A stretch of 64,000 nt of DNA from an uncultured Bacilli bacterium (GCA_934149105.1 CAKPDP010000004.1:1-64000); one strand, 5' to 3'. Shown: positions 41,892 to 50,136, counted from the stretch's first letter. Notes: generated by a model not told the origin, from the letters alone. Numbers and translations are program-made.

Positions 41892-43457
41892 TTAATTATT
41901 ACTACGATCTTTATAAATAGTAGGTTCATATACTTCTCCTGTAAACCATACTTCTCCAGTCTTTTTATCCCTAATCAAGAATAAATATGGTTTATCAAAA
42001 GTTAAATCAATCTTTTCTACTGGAACCTCATATAAGTAATCAAAACCACAGAACCCTTGTCCTAAGCCACCTTCACTAACAGCCGCACTAGCTTTAATTC
42101 CATCATTAGAGAAAGATATATTAGCTTTATGTTCGATCTTGTTAATAGAAGCCTTACTACTAGTCAATTTACTTAAATTAGCTTTCTCTAGCTCAAAGAC
42201 ATCTGTAACTCCGATCTCCTTTAAATCTTCTTGTAAATTTAATTTATAATTAAAATTAAATATTGGAATATATCCTGATACTTCTGTAATAACTCCCTCT
42301 TTAAAGTTATCTATATCTAAGCTCTTTAAATTACTAATAATATTCTTAATATCTTGAGCTTTAATATTCTTAATATAATTATCTAAACTATCATTAGTAG
42401 GCATTATTCCTATATATTGTAAAGTTGTACCATCATATTCCTTTAGATCCTTAGCAAATACTTTAACATTATCATCAGTATAAAATTCAAAATCAGTTGA
42501 TCCACTAACTTCTTTATAATTAGCTTTAATCTCATTTATGTATTTATCAACATAAGTATCAACATCATCTTCATCTTCTACCTTTCCACAGAAATCTGAA
42601 TTAGGATCCTTTAACCACTGACTATATTTCTCTTTAATAGTCTCACTAATCTTATCTTCTCCTTCTTGAGAAATAATATCATATCTATTAGCAACCGCTC
42701 CAATCTCTAACGAAGCTGCTCTAAGACTGTTGTCATCAAAATCTAAAGAATGATAATAATCTACCATTAAAGGTCCTATTCTTTTTGTATAGTTTTCATG
42801 TTTATAATTAACCACATAATTCTTATCTGTACTTCTAATTTGTTGCTTCCAATCCATGTCTATAGCTAAAGCATTAGTTAAAATAAAATCATTATCTTTA
42901 ACATCATCTACTAATTTATCTATTAAATTAAAGGTCTTACTACTAACCCAATTATTAATAGTATCAGCCTGCGAGAAACTATCATATATAACATCAGCAT
43001 TATATGTATCTTTTACCTTCTCTACATAGTCCTCTTTTATAAAACTCTTATAACTATCTTTAATAAATAATCCATTAGCAATCGCTAAATTTTCACTATT
43101 AACATATTTCTTTCCAGCATAACCTCCAATAATATCATTAATCTGTTTATAAGAATTATCATCAGCACCTTCTTTTAACATCTCTAAAGCATACTTTATA
43201 GCTAAAGGACTATAGACTTTATTTTCCTTATCATTCTCTAACTTTAAGAAAGCTAAATCAAATTCCCCTAGATCATTATCCTGTAATCTATATTCTGAAT
43301 AAGTATCCTTATTTTTAACTTCTAATTTATTATCTTTCTTCTCCTTATTCCAGAAATAAATCCCTATAATAACCCCAATAATGATCAAAACAATTATTAA
43401 GATTAATCCTATCTTACTTCCTTTCTTTTTCTTTGTTTCCTTCTTTAATTCATTCAC
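41892..43457 (-). CDS. Membrane-anchored serpin (serine protease inhibitor family)
   Basis: About 521 residues. A Lys-rich start and one membrane helix (IGLILIIVLIIIGVIIGIYF) are followed by an extracellular serpin domain: YSPLAIKYALEMLKEGA, NWVSSKTFNLIDKLV, LTNALAIDMDWK, a small-residue reactive-loop hinge (KASAAVSEGG, about 455-465) and the end signature FDKPYLFLIRDKKTGEVWFTG. Serpins trap serine or cysteine proteases irreversibly. GTG at 43457 is favoured; the ATG at 43466 lies one base from the AAAGGAG site. It follows the sortase gene by 60 bases, so they form an operon. Confidence 0.87.
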   Translation of the reverse strand: MNELKKETKKKKGSKIGLILIIVLIIIGVIIGIYFWNKEKKDNKLEVKNKDTYSEYRLQDNDLGEFDLAFLKLENDKENKVYSPLAIKYALEMLKEGADDNSYKQINDIIGGYAGKKYVNSENLAIANGLFIKDSYKSFIKEDYVEKVKDTYNADVIYDSFSQADTINNWVSSKTFNLIDKLVDDVKDNDFILTNALAIDMDWKQQIRSTDKNYVVNYKHENYTKRIGPLMVDYYHSLDFDDNSLRAASLEIGAVANRYDIISQEGEDKISETIKEKYSQWLKDPNSDFCGKVEDEDDVDTYVDKYINEIKANYKEVSGSTDFEFYTDDNVKVFAKDLKEYDGTTLQYIGIMPTNDSLDNYIKNIKAQDIKNIISNLKSLDIDNFKEGVITEVSGYIPIFNFNYKLNLQEDLKEIGVTDVFELEKANLSKLTSSKASINKIEHKANISFSNDGIKASAAVSEGGLGQGFCGFDYLYEVPVEKIDLTFDKPYLFLIRDKKTGEVWFTGEVYEPTIYKDRSNN

Positions 43458-43517
43458 TCTTATCATACTCCTTTCTATCTTAATAATATCATAAAAAAAG
43501 AGAAAAAACTATCTATT

Positions 43518-44360
43518 TTATTTCTTTTCTCTCTTTATAAGTTTAGCATGTAAAACAACTCTCTCTTTATCGTTATAACAAGTAGATAACGTTAATATCC
43601 TATCACTATCCTTAATACTAGTCTTAAAGTCATAACTACTTCTTTTTAATAACATCTCTAAAAACTTTTTATATTCTTGCTTACTTTCAAACACTGTCTG
43701 AATATAATCAGAAGTAGTAGGAATATGATAAACACTAAAAACTTGCCATAAAGTATTCTCATACTCTGTCGATAATTTTACTACATAATTATTAGAATCA
43801 TTTAGCCAATTACTACTTAAAATATTCTTAAGTGATCCAAACATTGTTTTATCTAATCTTCCATGAGCATAAAGAATAGTATTCTTATCTGTCTCTTTCT
43901 CTAATTTATTTCGGTAATCTAAGAATACCCAACCAGCACTATTATAAGATTTATCAAAAGAATGATTTAAATAATAAGAATTATTATCTGTCTGTACAAA
44001 AGGATAATTAATATTAGTTCCTAATACCTTGATCCATCCTACTGTCTCCTTATTCTTTTTCTTTAATTCTTTAAAATCAACATCAATTAAATTCATCTTT
44101 ATATATTCCCAATATAAATCATCTTCATCTATCCCCTCATTCTCTATAACTTCTGTCTTCTCGTTATCCTTAACTTCTAATACCTCAGTTTCCCCTTTAA
44201 CATCATTGATTTGCTTATTAGTCTTACTAGAATTTATTTTCCATCTTATTAAATTATATATACCTATTACCATAACTACTAAGAATACTACAAATATTAA
44301 AGCTATAATAATATTCTTCCATTTCAAACGACGTCTTCTTTTTCTTCTCTTTCTCTTCAT
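43518..44360 (-). CDS. srtB: Class B sortase
   Basis: Membrane transpeptidase that links surface proteins to peptidoglycan. It has a basic N-terminus (MKRKRRKRRRRLKW), one membrane helix (about 16-37), an acidic linker and the sortase fold. The catalytic residues are present: H166 (ILYAHGRLDKTMFGSL), C261 (LTLSTCYNDKE) and R267. The class B features are VGWIKVLGTNINYPFVQ and YYLNHSFDK. At 280 residues it is normal. The divergent neighbour at 44546 carries an NPNTF signal that fits the NPxTx preference of sortase B. Confidence 0.93.
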   Translation of the reverse strand: MKRKRRKRRRRLKWKNIIIALIFVVFLVVMVIGIYNLIRWKINSSKTNKQINDVKGETEVLEVKDNEKTEVIENEGIDEDDLYWEYIKMNLIDVDFKELKKKNKETVGWIKVLGTNINYPFVQTDNNSYYLNHSFDKSYNSAGWVFLDYRNKLEKETDKNTILYAHGRLDKTMFGSLKNILSSNWLNDSNNYVVKLSTEYENTLWQVFSVYHIPTTSDYIQTVFESKQEYKKFLEMLLKRSSYDFKTSIKDSDRILTLSTCYNDKERVVLHAKLIKREKK

Positions 44361-44545
44361 AATTACCTCTCCATCATTTACTAATATTCTATCATAAATA
44401 TTAACTATTTTTTTAAAAAATTCTAAATCTTATTCTCTAAATCTATAACTTAGTCCAAAAAGCGTCAAAATTGTTAAAAATGTTGTCTAATTCTTTACTT
44501 TATTCTTAATTATGTTATACTTAAACTAGAAAGGAGAAGAGTGTT

Positions 44546-45940
44546 ATGAAAAGAAAAATTTTGTCTACTTTTGTATTAGCGGGTGCTTTCTTATTACCTT
44601 TAAGTGTTAATGCAAAAGATATTACATCTGATTTAACTTTGACAGAAGATGTTAAAGATGGTATCGTCGTTAAGTCTGGTAGTAATGTAACCTTAGATTT
44701 AGGAGGTTTTAATATTACTAATAAAGCTAATTATGATACTATTACTATTGAAGAGGGAGCCACTTTAACTATTAAAGGAAATGGTAAAGTAGATAATACT
44801 TCCCATGGTAAAGCTCCTATTGCTAATAATGGTACTTTAACTGTTAATAGTGGTACTTTCTACCGTAAAGATAGTGTTAATGGTAATAATAAGAATACTT
44901 TCTATGTTATCTTAAATCGTGGTAAAATGACTATTAATGGTGGAACTTTTGAAATTGAAAATGGTTATTCATCTTTAATTGATAATGGTTGGTATAAACC
45001 AGAACAAAATACTTCTAAGACTATGTCTGAATTAACTATCAATAACGGAACATTTAATATGTCTGGTAATGATAAGTATATTAAAAATGATGACTATGGT
45101 ATTATGACAGTTAATAATGGTACTTTCACTATGAAAGATCCTGCTAGTGCCGTTATTTCTAATATAGGTTTCTATACAGGCAAAGAATTATTAACTGTTA
45201 ATGGTGGTACTTTCAATTATACTGGTACTAATTATGCAATCTGGGATTACGATTGGAATAAATATGGTTACACCGATAATTCTACAACTGTCGTTAATGG
45301 TGGAAATTTCAATCTAAGTAATACTACTGCTAAAGTTACTAATATTGAACTTGGTAGTGATACTCCTACTGATAAAGATAGTAGTAAGAAGTTTGAAGTT
45401 ATTGGTAAAGATAATGCTTTTGTAATTGCTAAAGAATCTGATTTAAAAGATATCTTAGATGTTAATACTATCGATGAAAGTAGTTTATCAAGCGAAGAAA
45501 TAGCTTTAATCAAAGAAGCTACCGCTGACAAATATAACGTTGCTGGTTATTTCAATATTGATTTATATAAAGGCTTAAGCGACGATGTAAAAGTAGAACA
45601 ATTAACAGAAACAACTTCTAAAGTTAAAGTAACTATTAATCTTCCTAGTTCTCTTGACCCCGTTAAAGATGGTTACACTAGAACCTATCATGTCGTTAGA
45701 GTTCATGATGGTAAGACAGATATTTTAGATGCTACTTTAAATGAAGATGGAACGCTTTCTTTTGAAACTGATAAATTTTCTACTTATACAGTAGTTTATG
45801 ACGATGTCAAAGTACAAAATAAAGTTCCAGAAAAAAACCCTAATACTTTTGACGGTATTCTAGGATATGCTTTATTAAGTATTGTTTCTCTTGGTATTGT
45901 TTCTAGTACTGGATTATATTTAAAGAAGAGAATGAACTAA
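44546..45940 (+). CDS. Sortase-anchored surface protein with beta-helix repeats and NPNTF sorting signal
   Basis: 464 residues. A signal peptide (KILSTFVLAGAFLLPLSVNA) precedes a right-handed beta-helix made of short repeats (LTVNSGTFYR, MTINGGTFEI, LTINNGTFNM, MTVNNGTFTM, LTVNGGTFNY, VVNGGNFNL, about 85-250). A beta-rich stalk and the C-terminal signal follow: NPNTF at 431-435, the helix ILGYALLSIVSLGIVSSTGLYL and KKRMN. Likely an adhesin or a glycan-binding scaffold; no catalytic residues are evident. AAAGGAGAAG precedes the ATG. A good terminator ends it. Divergent from srtB across 185 bases. Confidence 0.85.
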   Translation: MKRKILSTFVLAGAFLLPLSVNAKDITSDLTLTEDVKDGIVVKSGSNVTLDLGGFNITNKANYDTITIEEGATLTIKGNGKVDNTSHGKAPIANNGTLTVNSGTFYRKDSVNGNNKNTFYVILNRGKMTINGGTFEIENGYSSLIDNGWYKPEQNTSKTMSELTINNGTFNMSGNDKYIKNDDYGIMTVNNGTFTMKDPASAVISNIGFYTGKELLTVNGGTFNYTGTNYAIWDYDWNKYGYTDNSTTVVNGGNFNLSNTTAKVTNIELGSDTPTDKDSSKKFEVIGKDNAFVIAKESDLKDILDVNTIDESSLSSEEIALIKEATADKYNVAGYFNIDLYKGLSDDVKVEQLTETTSKVKVTINLPSSLDPVKDGYTRTYHVVRVHDGKTDILDATLNEDGTLSFETDKFSTYTVVYDDVKVQNKVPEKNPNTFDGILGYALLSIVSLGIVSSTGLYLKKRMN

Positions 45941-45955
45941 AATTCTAAGTTTATT

Positions 45956-45990
45956 AAGGGCTTAACAGTTTTCTGTTAGCTCTTTTTTAT
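45956..45990 (+). terminator. Intrinsic terminator after the surface-protein gene
   Basis: AAGGGCT-AACAG pairs with CTGTT-AGCTCTT (one bulge) and runs into six T. Confidence 0.8.
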
Positions 45991-46047
45991 CTCTTTAAAT
46001 AGTTCAATTTCTATCGAAAAAATTTAAACAATTGTTCGCAAAAATTC

Positions 46048-46076
46048 TTGACTTTTCCTCTCTATTATAGTATAGT
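46048..46076 (+). promoter_or_regulatory. Strong promoter without an immediate gene
   Basis: TTGACT (46048-46053), a 17-bp spacer and TATAGT (46071-46076). The next ATG with a ribosome site is 265 bases downstream. Confidence 0.6.
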
Positions 46077-46082
46077 TAATTC

Positions 46083-46180
46083 AGTTCCCAAGTTCTTACC
46101 AAAACTTTCCATCTCCATTTTTTTCTCTCTTGATCTCTAACATCTCCGTACCTTATTTGCTAATTCTTGGTAAGTTTTTG
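46083..46180 (+). ncRNA. Candidate small RNA or long leader upstream of the HMA gene
   Basis: Transcription from the promoter at 46048-46076 would give an RNA of about 100 bases ending at TTGGTAAG-TTTTTG. That end can pair with CTTACCAA near the 5' end (8-bp stem, 64-base loop). The inner part is C/T rich. The same region could instead be an attenuated leader for the downstream desulfurase operon. Confidence 0.3.
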
Positions 46181-46343
46181 TTTCAAATCTCTTGTTGCGT
46201 TTAATCTTTTTATTGACAGAAAGTAGGGGATATGTAGGGAATATATTGTATAATTATTTAAGTATTCAGTAATTCTTGCCAATTACTATAGATAAGATTA
46301 TAATAAATATTAAAGAAATGAAATAGTTTGGAGGAAAATAAAT

Positions 46344-46574
46344 ATGTTTAAGAAAAGTTCTAAATTAATTGTTGTAATCGAAGGAATGTCTTGTGACCAT
46401 TGTGCTCATACAGTTGCTACAGCTCTTTCCCAAATAGAAAATATTACTAAAGTTAAAGTAAATCTTTCTAAGAAAGAAGCTCTAATTAGTTATACTAATC
46501 TACCTAGTACCACTCTAATCAAAGAAACTATAACTTCTCTTGGCTATAAGGTCCTAGATATCAAAAATAATTAG
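46344..46574 (+). CDS. Heavy-metal-associated (HMA) domain protein, CopZ-like
   Basis: A 76-residue single HMA domain: EGMSCDHCAHTVATAL carries the CxxC metal-binding pair, and the ferredoxin-like fold continues with VKVNLSKKEALISY and IKETITSLGYKV. Family members carry copper(I) or other soft metals. No copper ATPase or CopY-type repressor is adjacent. Instead a cysteine desulfurase starts 12 bases later, so here the protein may serve sulfur or iron-sulfur chemistry; this is inference. TTTGGAGGAAAAT precedes the ATG. Confidence 0.88.
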   Translation: MFKKSSKLIVVIEGMSCDHCAHTVATALSQIENITKVKVNLSKKEALISYTNLPSTTLIKETITSLGYKVLDIKNN

Positions 46575-46586
46575 GAGGTGTATTCC

Positions 46587-47705
46587 ATGATTTATTTAGA
46601 TTATGCTGCTGGAACTCCCGTGAAGCCAGAAGTCCTAAAAGCTTACAATAACACTTTAAAAAAATATTATGCTAACCCTAATTCTTATCACAGATTAGGA
46701 CGAGAAGCCCAAAAATTAATTGCCGATAGTACCAAGAATATTGCTCATAATTTAAATGTATTAGAAGAAGAAATCATTTACACTTCAGGATCATCTGAAA
46801 CTAATAACTTAGTTGTTAAAGGAATATGTGGCCGCTACAAGGCTTATGGTAAACATATTTTAATTAGTGCTCTAGAGCATAACTCTATCGTCTCAGCCTG
46901 TGCCTCTATGCAAGAATTGGGCTTCGAAGTTGAAGTTATTCCTTTTACTAAAGATGGTTATGTTTCTCTAGAAGAATTAAAAAAAATGTTAAGAGAAGAT
47001 ACTATTCTTGTAAGTATTTGTAGTGTTGATAGTGAATTAGGTTTAATACAGCCTATAGAAGAAATAGCAACTATTTTAAAAGACTATCCGCACTGCTATT
47101 TTCACACTGATGCTACCCAGTCATTTGGTAAAGTAGCAATTGACTTTACCAATGTCGATCTCGTTACCATCTCATCTCACAAAATATCGGGACTTCCTAG
47201 TAGCAGTATTCTCATCAAAAAGAAAAATGTTGGTCTTAAAAGTCAAATTAATGGTGGTAAAAGTACAACTATCTATAGAAGTGGTACCCCTGATGTTGCA
47301 GCTATTGCTGCCTTTGATAAAGCTATAGAATTATGTTTAGCTAGTCAAGATCAAGATTATAAATATATAGAAAATCTAAGTAACATTATTAAAAATAAAC
47401 TTCGTGAATATAAAAATATAGTTATAAATACGACCTCTAACTCTATTCCCCATACCATTAACTTTTCTCTAAAAGGAGTAAGATCTCTAGAAGTTATGCA
47501 AAAATTTGATGCTAAAGATATCTATATTTCTACTAAGACCTCTTGTTGTCCTCTAGAAACACCCTCAAAATTAGTTTATGCTCTTACCCAAGATAAAAGT
47601 CTCTCTACATCTTCCTTAAGAGTAAGCCTTTCGGCATTGACAACTGAAAACGAAGTAAATAAGTTTTTAAAAGAATTAGATGTTATTTATAAGGAGTATT
47701 ATTAA
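46587..47705 (+). CDS. Cysteine desulfurase (NifS/IscS family)
   Basis: PLP enzyme that takes sulfur from cysteine. It starts MIYLDYAAGTPVKPEVLKAY, has SSETNNLVVKGI, HTDATQSFGKV and the PLP lysine in SSHKISGLPSSS, and a catalytic cysteine loop (STKTSCCPLETPS). The 372 residues match the family. ATG at 46587 is chosen because AGGAGGTG precedes it; an in-frame GTG at 46578 is part of that site. The next gene is a TtcA-type thiolase, so tRNA thiolation is the likely sulfur sink, as with partner desulfurases in other Firmicutes. Confidence 0.92.
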   Translation: MIYLDYAAGTPVKPEVLKAYNNTLKKYYANPNSYHRLGREAQKLIADSTKNIAHNLNVLEEEIIYTSGSSETNNLVVKGICGRYKAYGKHILISALEHNSIVSACASMQELGFEVEVIPFTKDGYVSLEELKKMLREDTILVSICSVDSELGLIQPIEEIATILKDYPHCYFHTDATQSFGKVAIDFTNVDLVTISSHKISGLPSSSILIKKKNVGLKSQINGGKSTTIYRSGTPDVAAIAAFDKAIELCLASQDQDYKYIENLSNIIKNKLREYKNIVINTTSNSIPHTINFSLKGVRSLEVMQKFDAKDIYISTKTSCCPLETPSKLVYALTQDKSLSTSSLRVSLSALTTENEVNKFLKELDVIYKEYY

Positions 47706-47706
47706 T

Positions 47707-48537
47707 ATGGAAAAATATAAAGAAATAGAACGTAGCATTATCAAAAAGTTCCGTAAAGATATTTGGAGTCTTTTTGTTAAAGCTATAATTGAATATGAAT
47801 TGATAAAAGAAAATGATAAAGTAATGGTTTGTATAAGTGGCGGAAAAGACAGTTTCTTGTTAGCTAAATGTATTCAAGAATTGCAAAGACATGGTAAATT
47901 TCCTTTTGAAGCCCACTATGTTGTTATGGATCCTGGCTACAATGATTACAACCGTGATATGATCATTGACAATGCCAAAATTTTAGGCCTTGATATTGAA
48001 ATGTTTCAAAGTGATATCTTTGATGTCGTAGCGGAGCAAACTGATGGGAGTCCCTGTTACTTATGTGCTAAAATGCGTAGAGGCTGTTTATATAACCACG
48101 CTAAAGAACTAGGTTGTAACAAAATAGCCCTAGGCCACCATTTTAATGATGTTATTGAAACTACACTTTTATCAATGTTTTATGGATCAGAGATTAAAAC
48201 TATGATGCCTAAACTTCATAGTGATAATTTCCCTGGCTTAGAATTAATAAGACCCTTATATTTAGTTCATGAAGAAAGTATAATTGCTTGGAGACAATAT
48301 AACGATCTAACCTTCATTAATTGTGCTTGTCGATTTACAGAAGGTTGTTCCTTAATCAATGATGGAACTAGCAAAAGAAAAGAAATTAAAGAACTAATTA
48401 AAAAGTTAAAACAAGTAAATAAAAATATTGATCGTAATATCTTTAAAAGCCTTGATAATGTTAATTTAAATTGTGTTTTAGGAACTAAAAAAGATGGCCA
48501 CTACGAAAGCTTTTTAAAAAATTATGATCAAAAATAA
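47707..48537 (+). CDS. TtcA-family tRNA 2-thiocytidine biosynthesis protein
   Basis: PP-loop ATPase of 276 residues: the ATP motif CISGGKDSFLLAK, then two cysteine pairs (SPCYLCAKMRRG and NCACRFTEGC) that hold an iron-sulfur cluster in TtcA, and ALGHHFNDVIETTLLSMFYG. Expected to thiolate C32 of tRNA. ATG at 47707 is preferred over the long in-frame extension that would overlap the desulfurase by 26 bases. AAGGAG lies upstream, inside the desulfurase end. The two genes almost touch, which suggests direct sulfur relay. Confidence 0.88.
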   Translation: MEKYKEIERSIIKKFRKDIWSLFVKAIIEYELIKENDKVMVCISGGKDSFLLAKCIQELQRHGKFPFEAHYVVMDPGYNDYNRDMIIDNAKILGLDIEMFQSDIFDVVAEQTDGSPCYLCAKMRRGCLYNHAKELGCNKIALGHHFNDVIETTLLSMFYGSEIKTMMPKLHSDNFPGLELIRPLYLVHEESIIAWRQYNDLTFINCACRFTEGCSLINDGTSKRKEIKELIKKLKQVNKNIDRNIFKSLDNVNLNCVLGTKKDGHYESFLKNYDQK

Positions 48538-48642
48538 TACCAAAATATCTTACTAAAAATTTCAAAATATGATATCATATATACAGAAAACAACTTATTT
48601 TAGGTAGAAATTAGAAACGAACATTAGCAATAATGACTAACG

Positions 48643-48667
48643 AACAACACAAAATAGTGTTGTTTTT
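48643..48667 (+). terminator. Terminator-like hairpin in the leader of the DUF2798 gene
   Basis: AACAACAC and GTGTTGTT pair around a 6-base loop and run into TTT. It lies 22 bases before a gene and after a leader of about 60 bases that has two ACGAACA copies (48618, 48641). It may be an attenuator, or simply the end of a transcript from upstream. Confidence 0.55.
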
Positions 48668-48689
48668 CTAATCAGAAAGGAGGTAAATT

Positions 48690-49160
48690 ATGCCTAAAAC
48701 TAAATTTCAAGATTTAATTTTTTCTTTTATCATGATTATTATAATGGTTTATGGAATGATCTTTTATAATGCTCTTACTGAAACTTCAACCATAACTAAT
48801 ACCATCTTTTTAGAATGCTTAAAAAGATTACCTTTAGTAGCAGTAATAGTTTTTATAATTGAACACTTTTTTATTAGTAAATTAAGTAAAAGTTTAACCT
48901 TTAAAGTTCTAGATCCTAAGAATACTAATTCTTTCTTTATAACTATTCTTATGTCTTCTCTAACTGTTATGTTTATGTGTCCTATTATGAGCTTTATAAC
49001 TAGTCTTCTTTTTAATTACCAAGGACTAAATAACATCATCTTAAACTTCTTAACATCTACTATTCATAATTTTTCTATGGCAATATGTTATCAATTATTC
49101 TATGCCGGACCCTTAACTAGATTAATTTTTAGAACTATCTTTAAATCTAAGTTATCATAA
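48690..49160 (+). CDS. DUF2798-family membrane protein
   Basis: The 156-residue protein has four membrane helices arranged as two copies of the DUF2798 unit (FSFIMIIIMVYGMIFYNAL and ILMSSLTVMFMCPIMSFITS). The order is as in the many Firmicute DUF2798 proteins; function unknown. A perfect AAAGGAGG precedes the ATG. The leader carries an attenuator-like hairpin. It ends at a strong terminator, so it is a single-gene unit. Confidence 0.8.
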   Translation: MPKTKFQDLIFSFIMIIIMVYGMIFYNALTETSTITNTIFLECLKRLPLVAVIVFIIEHFFISKLSKSLTFKVLDPKNTNSFFITILMSSLTVMFMCPIMSFITSLLFNYQGLNNIILNFLTSTIHNFSMAICYQLFYAGPLTRLIFRTIFKSKLS

Positions 49161-49169
49161 TCTATCAAG

Positions 49170-49206
49170 CTCTTTAAAGGCTTTATCATCTTTAAAGAGT
49201 TTTTTT
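49170..49206 (+). terminator. Intrinsic terminator after the DUF2798 gene
   Basis: CTCTTTAAAG and CTTTAAAGAG form a 10-bp perfect stem followed by seven T. Confidence 0.9.
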
Positions 49207-49256
49207 CTATCTTTTTCATAACTCACATAGAAAGAACAAATGTTTGTAAAAAACTA

Positions 49257-49285
49257 TTGACATCCGTAATCTCCCATGTTAGAAT
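49257..49285 (+). promoter_or_regulatory. Promoter of ybaK
   Basis: TTGACA (49257-49262), a 17-bp spacer and TAGAAT (49280-49285) with TG upstream. Confidence 0.7.
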
Positions 49286-49312
49286 TAAGATATCACAACT
49301 AAGGAGGTTATC

Positions 49313-49810
49313 ATGAAGACTAAAGAAGAAAAAACTAACGTCATAAGAATATTGGAACAATCCCAAGTTCAGTTTCAAACTCATACTTATCTAAACACTA
49401 AAGCTGTAAGTGGCCAAGAAGTAGCAGCCGTTTTACAAGAAGATCCAGATATGGTCTTTAAGACCTTAGTAACTGTCAGTAAAAATAATCAGCATCATTA
49501 TGTCTTTCTTGTTCCCGTATCTAGCAATTTAGATTTAAAAAAAGCTGCTTCGGTAGTAGGGGAGAAAAGCCTTGAAATGTTAAAATCTAAAGAGTTATTA
49601 TCTTTAACAGGCTATGTTCACGGTGGTTGTTCGCCGATTGGTATGAAAAAGCCCTTTAATACTATCATTGATGAAAGTGCTAGAAATTATCCTACTATAA
49701 TTTTTAGTGGTGGAAAAATAGGTTATCAAGTAGAAATTAGTCTTTCAGAATTAGCTAAAGTAATTCCTATCAATTTAGCCAATATTAAGGAGGATAATAC
49801 TAACAAATGA
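49313..49810 (+). CDS. ybaK: Cys-tRNA(Pro)/Cys-tRNA(Cys) deacylase YbaK
   Basis: Removes cysteine wrongly charged on tRNA-Pro. The 165-residue sequence has the YbaK core: VAAVLQEDPDMVFKTLVTVS, VPVSSNLDLKKAASVVGEKS, GYVHGGCSPIGMKK and IIFSGGKIGYQVEIS. The lysine of VFKTLV is the conserved functional residue. AAGGAGG precedes the ATG. The decayed ogt gene begins directly at its end. Confidence 0.93.
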   Translation: MKTKEEKTNVIRILEQSQVQFQTHTYLNTKAVSGQEVAAVLQEDPDMVFKTLVTVSKNNQHHYVFLVPVSSNLDLKKAASVVGEKSLEMLKSKELLSLTGYVHGGCSPIGMKKPFNTIIDESARNYPTIIFSGGKIGYQVEISLSELAKVIPINLANIKEDNTNK

Positions 49811-50100
49811 TTTATATGAGTTACTATAATTCAAGTTTAGAAAAAAATAAGATTAGCCTGTAAAAACAGCAAATTAATAGGCTTATAGTTGAAAAAGTAG
49901 AAAGATTATCTAGATAGCTTTAAAGAAGAAAAAGAAGTACAAGATGTGAAGTTAAAACGTTGTCAGTGCCATAGACCATAACCCCATATCTATCATCATT
50001 CCGTGCCACCGAGTAATAGGATCCGATAACAATTTGACAGGCTATGCCGGCGGGCTAGATGATAAAATAAAATAGTTAGAATTAGAATGTCTAACCATTA
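49807..50100 (+). pseudogene. Decayed methylated-DNA-protein cysteine methyltransferase gene (ogt)
   Basis: The 3' part in one frame reads NPISIIIPCHRVIGSDNNLT then GYAGGLDDKIK, stop, LELE. This is the active-site and C-terminal signature of Ogt/MGMT, with the cysteine in IPCHRV. The 5' part (MIYMSYYNSSLEK, then in other frames LACKNSKLIGL and IVEKVERLS) matches the Ogt N-terminus. At least two frameshifts, a TAG in place of a Leu/Arg codon and loss of most of the middle (about 290 bases remain of 480-500) make it non-functional. It sits between ybaK and tag. Confidence 0.85.
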
Positions 50101-50136
50101 AAGATAAAAAATATGTTCAAAAAAAGAGTTGATTGT

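Larger units (their letters stand above)
45941..46343. other. Intergenic stretch of 403 bases: terminator, promoter and possible small RNA
   Basis: No open frame of note. It holds the terminator of the surface-protein gene, a strong promoter at 46048-46076, a pyrimidine-rich transcript region, an inverted repeat CTTACCAA (46095) / TTGGTAAG (46167) running into TTTTTG, and AT-rich sequence up to the HMA gene. Confidence 0.6.

Noticed and set aside
46213..46254. TTGACA at 46213 with TATAAT at 46249 as the HMA-gene promoter
   Set aside because: The spacer would be 30 bp and no better pairing exists for either box. The sites may be chance or need a special activator.
48610..48667. Guanidine-II (mini-ykkC) riboswitch because of two ACGA motifs
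   Set aside because: In that class ACGR sits in the loops of two small hairpins. Here the motifs are not enclosed by stems.
50113..50136. Upstream ATG as the start of tag
   Set aside because: It has no ribosome site and would add residues before the conserved RCHWC start of the family.
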